From: Bog-473 sp963764305
Lineage (GTDB): Bacteria; Actinomycetota; Acidimicrobiia; Acidimicrobiales; RAAP-2
Assembly: GCA_963764305.1 (NCBI GenBank)
Contig: CAVXSD010000007.1
Span: forward strand, 372,001-436,000
DNA: 64,000 nucleotides
Direction of reading: 5' to 3'
The notes under the pieces are model-generated. The model worked only from the letters and a program-made list of their open reading frames with translations, searched no databases and was not told the DNA's origin. Below are positions 9,639 to 18,116 of this stretch, in pieces (within the stretch, counting starts at the first letter, position 1; every line of letters begins with the position of its first letter). The position numbers were made by a program, and so were the translations under genes.

Positions 9639-9658
9639 CGACTTTGACGTCAATATTT
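9639..9658 (-). promoter_or_regulatory. Candidate operator upstream of amidohydrolase
   Basis: CGACTTTGAC-GTCAATATTT on the plus strand, related to the window motif TGACATCGAC-GTCGATGTCA. It lies between the end of the TetR gene and the amidohydrolase start, about 130 nt upstream of the ATG at 9510, in an AT-richer patch. Confidence 0.35.
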
Positions 9659-10291
9659 ACGAGTGGCCGTTTCACCCTCCGTGGAGCCGGCCCGACGCTC
9701 TCCTTCTCGAGCGCGTGCGAGGAACTCCTCCACGAACACGACGGTGTCGGCATGGCCGGTCGTCACGCCGAGCGTCTCGCTCTCGATGACCAGGAAGCGC
9801 GAGATGCTCGACAACAACACCGTGAAGACAAGTGGCGGGCACGCTCCGGCGATGCCGTACTGCGCCAGGACCGGTTCGAGCCCCCGGAGCTGATCGGACC
9901 GGAACCGCTCCGCGGAGGAGGCGATCTCCGCCCTGATCGCCTTGCGGTGGTTGGCCAGCGCGACGAACTCCATCGTGAGGGCGGTGCCGCGTGGGTCGCG
10001 ACTGAGGTCCCACAGGGCCCAGAGGGGCTGCGGCGATGCCAGCGCCTGGCTCTGGCGTTCGAGTCCCTGCTCGGCCCGCCGCCGGAAGAGTGCGAGGAAC
10101 AGGTCGTCCATGGTGCGGAAGTAGTAGTGGACGAGCTGAGGCTTCAACCCGGCGCCCGCCGCCACCCTTCGCGACGTCACCGCGGCATAGCCCTCCTGGA
10201 GCATGAGCCGCTCGGCGGCGTCGAGAAGGGCGGCACGGGACTTCGAGGTCTCGGCACCGAGACGGCGGGACGTGTTCGTCTGGCTGCTCAC
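9650..10291 (-). CDS. TetR/AcrR family transcriptional regulator
   Basis: 213 residues. The N-terminal helix-turn-helix (about residues 20-65: AALLDAAERLMLQEGYAAVT, then GLKPQLVHYYFRTMDDLF) is typical of the family. The C-terminal ligand domain is unassigned. Its stop overlaps the candidate operator at 9639-9658, and it is followed by the amidohydrolase on the same strand and preceded by an SDR/P450 pair. It is one of two TetR genes that could own the repeated motif in this window. The inducer is probably a pathway CoA ester, by analogy with other catabolic TetR proteins; this is inference. Confidence 0.85.
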   Translation of the reverse strand: MSSQTNTSRRLGAETSKSRAALLDAAERLMLQEGYAAVTSRRVAAGAGLKPQLVHYYFRTMDDLFLALFRRRAEQGLERQSQALASPQPLWALWDLSRDPRGTALTMEFVALANHRKAIRAEIASSAERFRSDQLRGLEPVLAQYGIAGACPPLVFTVLLSSISRFLVIESETLGVTTGHADTVVFVEEFLARAREGERRAGSTEGETATRKY

Positions 10292-10324
10292 GAAGGCGAA
10301 CCCGACGATCGGTGCTCCGACACC

Positions 10325-11071
10325 TCAGATGTACATCCCGCCGTTGACGCCGATCACCTGCCCCGTGATGTACCCCGCCTCGTCCGAGCAGAGGTACGAG
10401 CAGGCGCTCGCGATGTCCTCCGGCGTCCCCGCCCTCCCCAGGGGCACCATGCGGCCCATGACCTCGACGCTCGGGACGTCCCCGGCAGCCTCGGACTTTC
10501 GCGCCATCGGCGTGTCGACGATGGTGGGCGGAATGGTGTTGGCGGTGATGCCGTGGCCGGCCAGCTCACGGGCGAAGGCCTTGGTCAGACCCATGACTCC
10601 ACCCTTCGATGCCACGTAGTGGGCCATGTTGGGCGCACCGGACTGGGCGCTCGACGAAGCGATCGTCACGATGCGGCCCCAGCCGGCGGCGATCATGTCC
10701 GGGACGGCCAGCTGCAGGCAGGTGAACGTGCCCGTGAGGTTCACGGCCAGAATTCGGTCCCATTTCTCGGGCGTGATGTCGACGATCGGGTCGAACGACT
10801 CGATACCGGCGCTCGTCACGACGACCGTGACCGGACCGAGTGCCGTGCGTACCGACGAGTAGACCTGTTCCAGCGCGCTCCGGTCGGACACGTCGACCTC
10901 GTGGGCCGCCACGGTCATGCCCTGACCCGAGAGGTCTGCCGCGGCCTCCCGGACGAGATCGCCGCTGTTGTCGAGGAGCGCCACCGCGAGGCCGTCACTG
11001 GCCAGCCGGCGGGCGATGCCCAGCCCGATTCCCGAGGCGGCGCCGGTGACGACGGCGACACGGGGGCTCAC
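10325..11071 (-). CDS. Short-chain dehydrogenase/reductase
   Basis: 248 residues, classical SDR. The GTG start at 11071 overlaps the P450 stop (GTGA); a longer open frame upstream is only P450 sequence in another frame. TGAASGIG (residues 9-16) is the nucleotide-binding loop, SSSAQ and YVASK supply the catalytic Ser-Tyr-Lys, and it ends TGQVIGVNGGMYI. It is transcribed with the P450 directly upstream, so it likely oxidises an alcohol that the P450 makes. The coenzyme is probably NAD, judged from the acidic DN after the second strand (VALLDNS). Confidence 0.85.
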   Translation of the reverse strand: MSPRVAVVTGAASGIGLGIARRLASDGLAVALLDNSGDLVREAAADLSGQGMTVAAHEVDVSDRSALEQVYSSVRTALGPVTVVVTSAGIESFDPIVDITPEKWDRILAVNLTGTFTCLQLAVPDMIAAGWGRIVTIASSSAQSGAPNMAHYVASKGGVMGLTKAFARELAGHGITANTIPPTIVDTPMARKSEAAGDVPSVEVMGRMVPLGRAGTPEDIASACSYLCSDEAGYITGQVIGVNGGMYI

Positions 11072-12351
11072 GGGGCCACCTCGGCCGGGGTGAACTCGAT
11101 GTACAGCTTGTGGAGCCCTCGCAGGACCCAGGTCGGCTCGTAATCGAAGTGCCGGGCCTCCGGCGGGCCGTGGTGTTCCTCGGAGAGCCGGATGTCCCGC
11201 ATGCGGTCGAGGATGCGCTCGATGCTGACACGACCCTCGGCGCGGGCCAAGGGGCCGCCGGGGCACGAGTGGACGCCACGCCCGAAGGCGATGTGGGCCT
11301 TGGCGTTGGGACGGTCCAGCCGGAACTCGGCGGGGGCGTCGAAGTGGCGGGGGTCGCGGTTTGCCGCGCCGTTGAGCAGCATCACGGGGGTGCCGGCGGC
11401 GATGTCGACGCCGGCGACCGTGGTGGCGCGCCGCGACAGCCGGAAGTCCGCCTTCACCGGGCTCTCGATCCGCAGCGCTTCATCGATGAAGTCAGGGATG
11501 CGCTCCGAGTGGGCCCGGAGCTCGTCCTGGAGCTCGGGGTACTCGGACAGGTATTTGAGGGCAACGGCAAGGAGGCGCGCCGTCGTCTCCTGGCCCGCCG
11601 CGAAGAGGAACGTGGCCGTCCGTACGACCGAGGTGACGTCCGGAATGGAGCCGTCGGGGTAGGTGCCCTCAGCCAACCTGGTCAACACGTCGTCACGCGG
11701 CTCGCGGCGGCGGTCCTCGATGTACGAGGCGAAGGTCTCGTCGAGCCAGCCGAGGGCGTTGACTCCCATGTCGCCCTGCGCATCTCCGACTGCTCCCGGC
11801 GATGTGCTCATACCGAATCCCTCGCGAAATCGCCGATGGTCGGCTTCGGGCACCCCGAGGACGTCGGCCACGACGAGCATCGCGAACGGCTGGGTGTACG
11901 CACTGATGAACTCGCAACGGCCGGCCGCGACGAACTCGTCGATCTGGCGGTCCGCCTGGCGCCACATGAAGGCCTCGTTCTCCTTCAGCCGCTTCGGAGT
12001 GAGGAGGCGCATGATCAAGGCCCGCTCCCGCGTGTGCATGGGCGGATCCATGGTCACCATGTGCTCGTTCATCGGGAGCTGGTCCCGGTAGGTGTCGATG
12101 ATCTCTCCGACGTCGTCGCCCTCGAGTGGCACCGGGAACGCCGCGAACGGGCCGATGACCGAGTTGCAGGAGGAGAATGTGTCGGTGTCGAGGTAGACCT
12201 CCATCGCCTCCTCGTACCCCGAGACTGCGACCACCCCGTGGTGGGCCGTCGGCAGCACCGGGCACTTGGACCGCAGGTGGTCGAAGTAGGGGTACGGATC
12301 CTCGAGCAGTGACTGGTCGGTGAAGAAGTCAACCGAGTCGTAGTCGGTCAC
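11068..12351 (-). CDS. Cytochrome P450
   Basis: 427 residues, soluble bacterial P450. I chose GTG 12351 because AAGGGAG stands 7 nt upstream. Motifs in order: I-helix AGQETT, ExxR (EALRIESP) and the heme loop FGRGVHSCPGG with C363 as thiolate ligand. It needs a ferredoxin; a 63-residue ferredoxin lies 21 kb away at 33.2 kb, and no reductase is seen. It is followed by an overlapping SDR, so a hydroxylation-oxidation pair is likely. A double palindrome just upstream (12379-12398) is probably its operator. The substrate is unknown, plausibly a terpenoid-like aglycone. Confidence 0.92.
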   Translation of the reverse strand: MTDYDSVDFFTDQSLLEDPYPYFDHLRSKCPVLPTAHHGVVAVSGYEEAMEVYLDTDTFSSCNSVIGPFAAFPVPLEGDDVGEIIDTYRDQLPMNEHMVTMDPPMHTRERALIMRLLTPKRLKENEAFMWRQADRQIDEFVAAGRCEFISAYTQPFAMLVVADVLGVPEADHRRFREGFGMSTSPGAVGDAQGDMGVNALGWLDETFASYIEDRRREPRDDVLTRLAEGTYPDGSIPDVTSVVRTATFLFAAGQETTARLLAVALKYLSEYPELQDELRAHSERIPDFIDEALRIESPVKADFRLSRRATTVAGVDIAAGTPVMLLNGAANRDPRHFDAPAEFRLDRPNAKAHIAFGRGVHSCPGGPLARAEGRVSIERILDRMRDIRLSEEHHGPPEARHFDYEPTWVLRGLHKLYIEFTPAEVAP

Positions 12352-12378
12352 GGGCAGCTCCCTTGTGGGTGTGTCGGA

Positions 12379-12398
12379 TGCTGAGCACTTGCTTAGCA
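12379..12398 (-). promoter_or_regulatory. Tandem palindromic operator of the P450 gene
   Basis: Two copies of the palindrome TGCTnAGCA, TGCTGAGCA (12379-12387) and TGCTTAGCA (12390-12398), are spaced 11 bp centre to centre (one helical turn). The whole 20 bp is also symmetric at 16 positions. It ends 27 nt upstream of the P450 start. Confidence 0.55.
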
Positions 12399-12486
12399 TT
12401 CGACGCGCCCTCCCGACAACGGACGCAGCCCCCGACCCACCGGGACCGGGTGGCGAGCACCCTCACCTGGCAACCTCCTGCCGCTC

Positions 12487-12502
12487 CTGCAAAGCTTTGC
12501 AG
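12487..12502 (+). promoter_or_regulatory. Perfect palindrome at the uxaC start, candidate LacI operator
   Basis: CTGCAAAGCTTTGCAG is fully self-complementary and ends 3 nt before the uxaC ATG (12506). Size and symmetry suit a LacI-type repressor, and a lacI-like gene is the third gene of this cluster. No good ribosome-binding site remains between the palindrome and the ATG. Confidence 0.5.
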
Positions 12503-12505
12503 TCC

Positions 12506-13912
12506 ATGGCCCACCAGGATCGACTCCTTCCTGCCGACCCGGGGATCAGGCTGATCGCCCGCACCCTGTACGAGCGGACGCGGTCGCTCCCCCTCGTGAG
12601 CCCGCACGGCCACTGTGACCCGGCGGCGCTCGCCGAGGACGCGCCGTTCGACAACGGGGCCATCGAGCTCGTGACCAAGGACCACTACATCCTGCGGATG
12701 CTCTACAGCCAGGGAGTGCCCCTCGAGGCGCTCGGCGTGCAGCCCCTCGAGGGAGGAGGAGCCGAGGTGGACGGGCGTCGGATCTGGCGGGAGTTCGCCA
12801 GCCGCTATCCCCTCTTCCGGGGTACACCGTCGAAGCTCTGGCTCGACCACACGCTCGGAGAGGTCCTCGGTGTCGCCGCGCCGCTGACGGCCGACAACGC
12901 GGACGCCGTCTACGACGAGATCTCGGCCCGGCTGTTGCAGGCGGACTGCCGGCCCCGTGCGCTCTTCGACCGCTTCGGCATCGAGTTCCTCGCCACGACC
13001 GAGGGCGCGCTCGATCTCCTGGAATCGCACGCGCGGCTCCGTCAATCCGGCTGGGCTGGACGCGTCGTGCCCACGTTCCGTCCCGATGACGTCGTCGATC
13101 CGGATCGAGCCGACTTTCTCGCCAACGTCGCCGCACTGGGCGATCTGACCGGTGCCGACACATCGACCTGGTCTGGCTACCTGGACGCGCTGCGGAGCCG
13201 GCGGGCCAGCTTCGTTGCTGCCGGCGCGACGGCGTCCGACCACGGGCATCCCTCGCCCGCCACGGCTGATCTGTCACCTCGCGAGGCGGCCGCGTTGTTC
13301 GCGCGGCTCACGACTGGGGACGGCCGGGCCGGTGATGCCGAGCTGTTCCGCGGGCAGCTGCTCGTCGAGATGGCCCGCATGAGCCTCGACGACGGCCTCG
13401 TGCTCCAGATCCATGCCGGCTCGTGGCGGGATCACAACCCGGCCCTGGCTGCCCGTTTCGGCCGCGACAAGGGCGCGGACATACCGAGGGCGGTCAACTA
13501 CGTGCGCGACCTCAAACCGCTCCTCGACCGCTTCGGCAACGAGCCCAGGCTCACCGTCGTCGTCTACACCCTCGACGAGACCACCTACAGCCGCGAGCTG
13601 GCCCCCCTCGCCGGGCACTACCCCGTGCTGAGGCTCGGACCGCCGTGGTGGTTCTACGACAGCCCCGAAGGCATCCGGCGCTTCTATCAATCGGTCGTCG
13701 AGACGGCGGGCTTCGCCAACACCGTCGGCTTCAACGACGACGCCCGGTCCCTGCTCACGATTCCCGCCCGCCATGACGTGGCCCGGCGGATGAACGCCGG
13801 CTACCTGGCCGGGCTCGTCGCCGAGCATCGTATGGACGAGGAGGACGCGGTCGAGGTCGCCGAGGACCTCGCCTGCAACCTGGCCCGCCGGGCCTTCCGG
13901 GTCGGGCCATAG
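12506..13912 (+). CDS. uxaC: Glucuronate (uronate) isomerase
   Basis: 468 residues. Converts D-glucuronate to D-fructuronate (or galacturonate to tagaturonate) in the cytoplasm. ATG 12506 begins MAHQDRLLPADPG; the open frame further upstream lacks similarity. Family features: LVSPHGHCDPAALAED near residue 30 (metal-site HxH), TKDHYILRMLYSQG (E. coli UxaC has DHYKWRAMRTNG), LQIHAGSWRDHNP, and FNDDARSLLTIPARHD towards the C-terminus. beta-Glucuronidase follows 16 nt downstream, and fructuronate reductase is two genes further, so glucuronides rather than pectin are the probable source. Confidence 0.93.
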   Translation: MAHQDRLLPADPGIRLIARTLYERTRSLPLVSPHGHCDPAALAEDAPFDNGAIELVTKDHYILRMLYSQGVPLEALGVQPLEGGGAEVDGRRIWREFASRYPLFRGTPSKLWLDHTLGEVLGVAAPLTADNADAVYDEISARLLQADCRPRALFDRFGIEFLATTEGALDLLESHARLRQSGWAGRVVPTFRPDDVVDPDRADFLANVAALGDLTGADTSTWSGYLDALRSRRASFVAAGATASDHGHPSPATADLSPREAAALFARLTTGDGRAGDAELFRGQLLVEMARMSLDDGLVLQIHAGSWRDHNPALAARFGRDKGADIPRAVNYVRDLKPLLDRFGNEPRLTVVVYTLDETTYSRELAPLAGHYPVLRLGPPWWFYDSPEGIRRFYQSVVETAGFANTVGFNDDARSLLTIPARHDVARRMNAGYLAGLVAEHRMDEEDAVEVAEDLACNLARRAFRVGP

Positions 13913-13928
13913 AAATCAGGAGGGCTCG

Positions 13929-15713
13929 ATGCTTCGGCCTCAGGACAACAGCACCCGGGAGACCAAACGGCTCGACGGCCTCTGGATCTTCGCGCTCGAC
14001 GCCGCCGGCGCCGGCCGTGCAGAGGGCTGGTGGCGGGCGACGCTGCCCGGCGCCCTTCGGATGCCGGTCCCGAGCAGCTTCAACGACGTGCTGGCGGACC
14101 CGAAGGTGCATGACCACGTCGGTGACGTCTGGTACCAGCGCTCGGTCTTCGTCCCCCGCGGCTGGGCCGGGCAACGGATCATGCTGCGATTCGACGCGGC
14201 GACGCACCGGGCCGCAGTCTGGGTCGCGAACACCTGCGTTGCCGAGCACGAGGGCGGGTACACACCCTTCGAGGCTGACGTCACCGCCCTGGTCGAACCC
14301 GGTCAGGAGTTCCGCCTCACCGTCGTGGTCAACAACGAGCTGACATGGCAGTCCCTGCCGCCGGGCCTCGTCGAGGTACTGCCGGACGGCACCCGGCGTC
14401 AGCGGCAGTATCACGACTTCTTCAACTACGCGGGGCTGCACCGTGGTGTGTGGCTGTTCACGACGGCGCGCGCCCACATCGCCGATGTAACAGTGGTCAC
14501 CGACATCGACCAGGGGGCCGGGGTGGTCCGGTACTCCACGGCCGTGGAGGACGCCGCTGCGGCGACGATCCGGGTACGGCTCCGCAATGCCGGCGGCGAC
14601 GATGTCGCCGAGGCTGCCGGCGCCGCCGGAGAGCTGCGCGTGCCGGAGCCGGAGCTGTGGCAGCCCGGACAGGGGTACCTCTACGAGTTGGACGTCGAAC
14701 TGACCGACGACGGCGTGGTCGTCGACCGCTACACCCTGCCGGTGGGCATCCGCACGGTGCGGGTCGAGGGGACGCGATTCCTCATCAACGGTGAGCCCTT
14801 CTACTTCCGGGGCTTCGGGATGCACGAGGACCTGAACGTCCATGGTCGCGGGCACGACGACGCCGCCATGGTCCACGACTTCTCGCTCCTGTCATGGGTG
14901 GGCGCCAATTCGTTCCGGACCTCGCACTACCCGTACGCGGAGGAGGTACTCGAGCATGCCGATCGGCTCGGCATCGTCGTGATCGACGAGACCGCGGCGG
15001 TCGGGCTCAACCTGGGCGTCGGGGGTGGCCTGTTCCTCGGAGGCCCGAAGACCACGTACTCCGAGGAGACGATCAGCTCCGAGACCCAGCGCGTCCACCG
15101 CCAGGCGATCGACGCGCTCATCGCGAGAGACAAGAACCACCCCTCCGTTGTCATGTGGAGCCTCGCCAACGAGCCCGAGTCCCACACAGAGGCCGCCCGG
15201 AGCTACTTCGATCCGCTGTTCGGGGCGGCGAGGAAGGCCGACCCGAGCAGGCCGGTCGGCTTCGTCAACATGATGTTCGCGCTGCCCGACAGCTGCACGG
15301 TGACCGATCTGGCCGACGTCGTCATGATCAACCGTTACTACGGCTGGTACGTCGAACCGGGCGACCTCGGCGCGGCCGAGCGGGGACTCGAAGCCGAGCT
15401 CCGGGCCTGGGCCACCATGCACGGCAAGCCCATCATCGTGACGGAGTACGGAGCCGACACGCTCTCCGGCCTGCACACGACGGGCGGCACGCTCTGGAGT
15501 GAGGAGTACCAGGTGGCGCTGCTCGAGACCTATCACCGGGTCTTCGATCGCATCGACGCCGTCGTAGGGGAGCACGTCTGGAACTTTGCGGACTTCGCCA
15601 CCGGGCCGTCGTTCATGCGCGTGGATGGCAACAAGAAAGGCGTGTTCACCCGGGACCGGCGCCCCAAGATGGCGGCGCACGCTCTGCGCCAGCGCTGGCG
15701 GGACGTTACCTAG
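13929..15713 (+). CDS. uidA: beta-Glucuronidase (GH2)
   Basis: 594 residues, close to E. coli UidA (603). Sugar-binding domain, immunoglobulin-like domain, then TIM barrel. Acid/base E415 is in LANEPES and nucleophile E506 in TEYGAD. The segment GNKKGVFTRDRRPK keeps N568 and K570, the N-x-K pair that contacts the glucuronate carboxylate, so uronide specificity is well supported. There is no signal peptide, so it acts on imported glucuronides. The start has AGGAGGG just upstream; it follows uxaC by 16 nt, and its end overlaps the convergent lacI gene by 8 nt. Confidence 0.93.
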   Translation: MLRPQDNSTRETKRLDGLWIFALDAAGAGRAEGWWRATLPGALRMPVPSSFNDVLADPKVHDHVGDVWYQRSVFVPRGWAGQRIMLRFDAATHRAAVWVANTCVAEHEGGYTPFEADVTALVEPGQEFRLTVVVNNELTWQSLPPGLVEVLPDGTRRQRQYHDFFNYAGLHRGVWLFTTARAHIADVTVVTDIDQGAGVVRYSTAVEDAAAATIRVRLRNAGGDDVAEAAGAAGELRVPEPELWQPGQGYLYELDVELTDDGVVVDRYTLPVGIRTVRVEGTRFLINGEPFYFRGFGMHEDLNVHGRGHDDAAMVHDFSLLSWVGANSFRTSHYPYAEEVLEHADRLGIVVIDETAAVGLNLGVGGGLFLGGPKTTYSEETISSETQRVHRQAIDALIARDKNHPSVVMWSLANEPESHTEAARSYFDPLFGAARKADPSRPVGFVNMMFALPDSCTVTDLADVVMINRYYGWYVEPGDLGAAERGLEAELRAWATMHGKPIIVTEYGADTLSGLHTTGGTLWSEEYQVALLETYHRVFDRIDAVVGEHVWNFADFATGPSFMRVDGNKKGVFTRDRRPKMAAHALRQRWRDVT

Positions 15714-16674
15714 CGGGTGCCGTCGAATGCCTGACGACAAGCTCCCCGAAGAGCTCCTGCGTCGAAGGCCCCTCGCGGAGCATGGCGACGGCCACGGCAC
15801 CGACGTCGCTCGTGGGCAAGCTGATGGTCGTCAGCGGAGGCGCCACCATCGCAGCCATCGGCACATCGTCGAAGCCGACGACGCTGATGTCGTCGGGGAC
15901 GGAGATCCCGAGGTCTTTCAGGCCGGCGATGACCCCCAGCGCCATCTGGTCGTTGAAGGCGAGCGTGGCGGACGCGCCGCTGGTCACGACCTGGTCCACG
16001 ACGGCTGCTGCGGCCTCGAACGTTGGTTCGTCGACAGTGACCTCGACCACCTCCATCCCGGTCGCCCGGCTTGTGCGCCGGACCGCGGTCCGGCGTTCCC
16101 CCGCCGCCCACGATCCGCTCGGACCGCCCAGGTAGGCGAGCCTTTCGTGCCCGAACGACGCCAGATGGCGCAGGGCGGCGGCGACGGCCGGTGCGGTTCG
16201 AAGCAGGATGGACGCGTGCCCGCGGACGGGGCGGTTGACGAAGACCGCCGGAGAGGATCCGAGGGCACCGAGTGCCCGGTGCAGGCGGCGCGGCGAGACG
16301 ACGATGAAGCCGTCGACGTCCTGCGCCAGGGTGGTGACGGCTCGCACCTCCTCATCCGGATGCTCGCCCGTATCCACGAGGAGCACCTGCAGATCGGCCG
16401 TGCGGGCCGAGCGCTCGACCGAGCGCACCACGGCCGCGAAGTGGGGGTTGGTGATGTCGGGCACGATCACCGCAACGTTGCCCGTACGCCCCGTGATCAA
16501 CCCGCGCGCGGCCCGGTTCGGCACGAAGCCGAGATCTCGCACGGCTGCTTCGACACGGCGCCGGGTTTCTTGTGCGACCTTCTCCGGGGCGTTGATGGTG
16601 CGCGACACAGTGGCCGCGTGCACGCCGGCGCGCTCGGCGACGTCGAGGATCGTCGCCCGCTCCTTGCGCTGCAC
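15706..16674 (-). CDS. LacI-family repressor of the uronate cluster
   Basis: 322 residues from a GTG at 16674 (MQRKERATILDVAERAGVHA). An N-terminal HTH-hinge (ATVSRTINAPEKVAQETRRR) is followed by a periplasmic-binding-like sensor domain ending TSDVGAVAVAMLREG. An upstream open extension has no homology. It is divergent from uxuB, with 44 nt between starts, and convergent with uidA. By position it should control uxaC-uidA and uxuB-larA; the palindrome at 12487-12502 is its most likely site. The effector is probably a uronate or a glucuronide (inference). Confidence 0.88.
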   Translation of the reverse strand: MQRKERATILDVAERAGVHAATVSRTINAPEKVAQETRRRVEAAVRDLGFVPNRAARGLITGRTGNVAVIVPDITNPHFAAVVRSVERSARTADLQVLLVDTGEHPDEEVRAVTTLAQDVDGFIVVSPRRLHRALGALGSSPAVFVNRPVRGHASILLRTAPAVAAALRHLASFGHERLAYLGGPSGSWAAGERRTAVRRTSRATGMEVVEVTVDEPTFEAAAAVVDQVVTSGASATLAFNDQMALGVIAGLKDLGISVPDDISVVGFDDVPMAAMVAPPLTTISLPTSDVGAVAVAMLREGPSTQELFGELVVRHSTAPAR

Positions 16675-16718
16675 CGCGCCCGACCCTACTCGGCGACCTG
16701 GACCCTGAGAGGTGGCGG

Positions 16719-18116
16719 ATGACGCGCAGCGGACGACAACGGCTGCACGAGGGCACGCTTGGGTGCGCACGGGCCGACGCGCTCCCGGACTACGACAGAT
16801 CCGGTGCGCCCGTCATCACCCACCTCGGGTTCGGGGCCTTCGCCCGGGCGCACCTCGCGGTGTACGCGGACGACCTGTTGCGACGAGGCTCCCCCGCGCT
16901 CATACGGGGCATCTCCCTCAGGAGCCGGCAGGCGCAGAACCAGCTCAAGCCCCAGGACGGCCTCTTCACCGTCGCCGTGCGGGAGCCCGGCGCGGCCGTG
17001 TCGCTGCGGGTGGTCGGCGCGCTGGCCTCAATGGAGACGGGGCCGGCCGCCGCGCTCGGGGCGATGACAGCTCCGGCGACATCGCTCGTCACGTTGACGA
17101 TCACGGAGAAGGGCTACGACGTCGACGCAGATGGCCAGGCGCCATCGGAGGGCTCCACCTCCGCGCCGGCGCTCATCGCGCTTGCCCTGGCCCGTCGCCG
17201 TCGGGCCGGACTGGCGCCACCGGTCTTCGCGTCGCTCGACAACCTGCAGGACAACGGGAACGTCCTGCGGGCGCGGGTCCTGGACAGCGCCGACGCGGTC
17301 GATCCGTCGCTGGCGGAATGGATCGCCGACGAGGTTCCATTCCCCGGTTCGGTCGTGGATCGCATGGTGCCGGCTCCCACCGAACTCGACCGGGAGGACA
17401 TCGCCACCCGTCTCGGTCTGATCGACCGGGGCGCGGTCAGCGCCGAACGCCACCGCTCCTGGGTCATCCGATCCGTCGATGCGCTGGCACCGCTGGCTGA
17501 GGTCGGCGCGGAACTCGTCGCCGACGTTGCACCTTTCGAGCGACGCAAGCTGTGGCTCCTCAACGGCCCACACTCTGCGGTTGCCTACGCCGGCCTCCTC
17601 TCGGGCCACGACACGATCGCCGGCGCCGTGGCCGATCCCGTCATCGCCCACTTCGTGCGCCGCCTCGTGGACGACTCGCTCGAGGTGGCCGAGCTCCCGG
17701 ACGCCTTGAAGCCGGCGGCGTTCGCCGACGACAGCTTCCGGCGATTCGCCAACCCGACGCTGGGTCACACCTGTGCGCAGGTGGGCACGGACGGGTCCAG
17801 CAAGCTGTCGCAGCGCCTGCTCCCGGTCGCGTCCGCACGGCGAGCGCGTGCGCTCGACACGAGAAGGTTCGCCATCGTCACGGCCATCTGGATTGCGGCG
17901 ACCGCCGGCATCGAGGTCCGCGGCGTGCACCTTCCGCGTCTGGGTGATCCGCGTGCACGCGCGCTCCGGGCCGCCGCGTCCCGCGGCAGCGACCTGCGGG
18001 AGCTCTGCCATGCCGCCCTGGGTGGGCGCACGGATCCCCCGTTCATCGCGGAGGTGGCGCTGGCCCTGGAGCGGTTGACCACCGACGGGCCGTCACTGCT
18101 GGAGTCTGAACGGTGA
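16719..18116 (+). CDS. uxuB: Fructuronate reductase (mannitol dehydrogenase family)
   Basis: 465 residues. NADH-dependent reduction of D-fructuronate to D-mannonate. Long-chain mannitol dehydrogenase fold: THLGFGAFARAHLAVYADDL near residue 28 is the UxuB dinucleotide-binding region, FASLDNLQDNGNVL matches the CDN-xxxNG segment, and KLWLLNGPHSAVAY carries the catalytic K-N-H set. ATG 16719 has GAGAGGTGG upstream. It overlaps the next gene by 4 nt. No mannonate dehydratase (UxuA) or KDG kinase is present in the window, so the next step is open. Confidence 0.88.
   Translation: MTRSGRQRLHEGTLGCARADALPDYDRSGAPVITHLGFGAFARAHLAVYADDLLRRGSPALIRGISLRSRQAQNQLKPQDGLFTVAVREPGAAVSLRVVGALASMETGPAAALGAMTAPATSLVTLTITEKGYDVDADGQAPSEGSTSAPALIALALARRRRAGLAPPVFASLDNLQDNGNVLRARVLDSADAVDPSLAEWIADEVPFPGSVVDRMVPAPTELDREDIATRLGLIDRGAVSAERHRSWVIRSVDALAPLAEVGAELVADVAPFERRKLWLLNGPHSAVAYAGLLSGHDTIAGAVADPVIAHFVRRLVDDSLEVAELPDALKPAAFADDSFRRFANPTLGHTCAQVGTDGSSKLSQRLLPVASARRARALDTRRFAIVTAIWIAATAGIEVRGVHLPRLGDPRARALRAAASRGSDLRELCHAALGGRTDPPFIAEVALALERLTTDGPSLLESER

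Noticed and set aside
10292..10324. Frames extending the SDR and P450 genes upstream of the chosen starts
   Set aside because: The extra residues are other genes read out of frame; overlapping GTGA and a good ribosome-binding site support the shorter starts.
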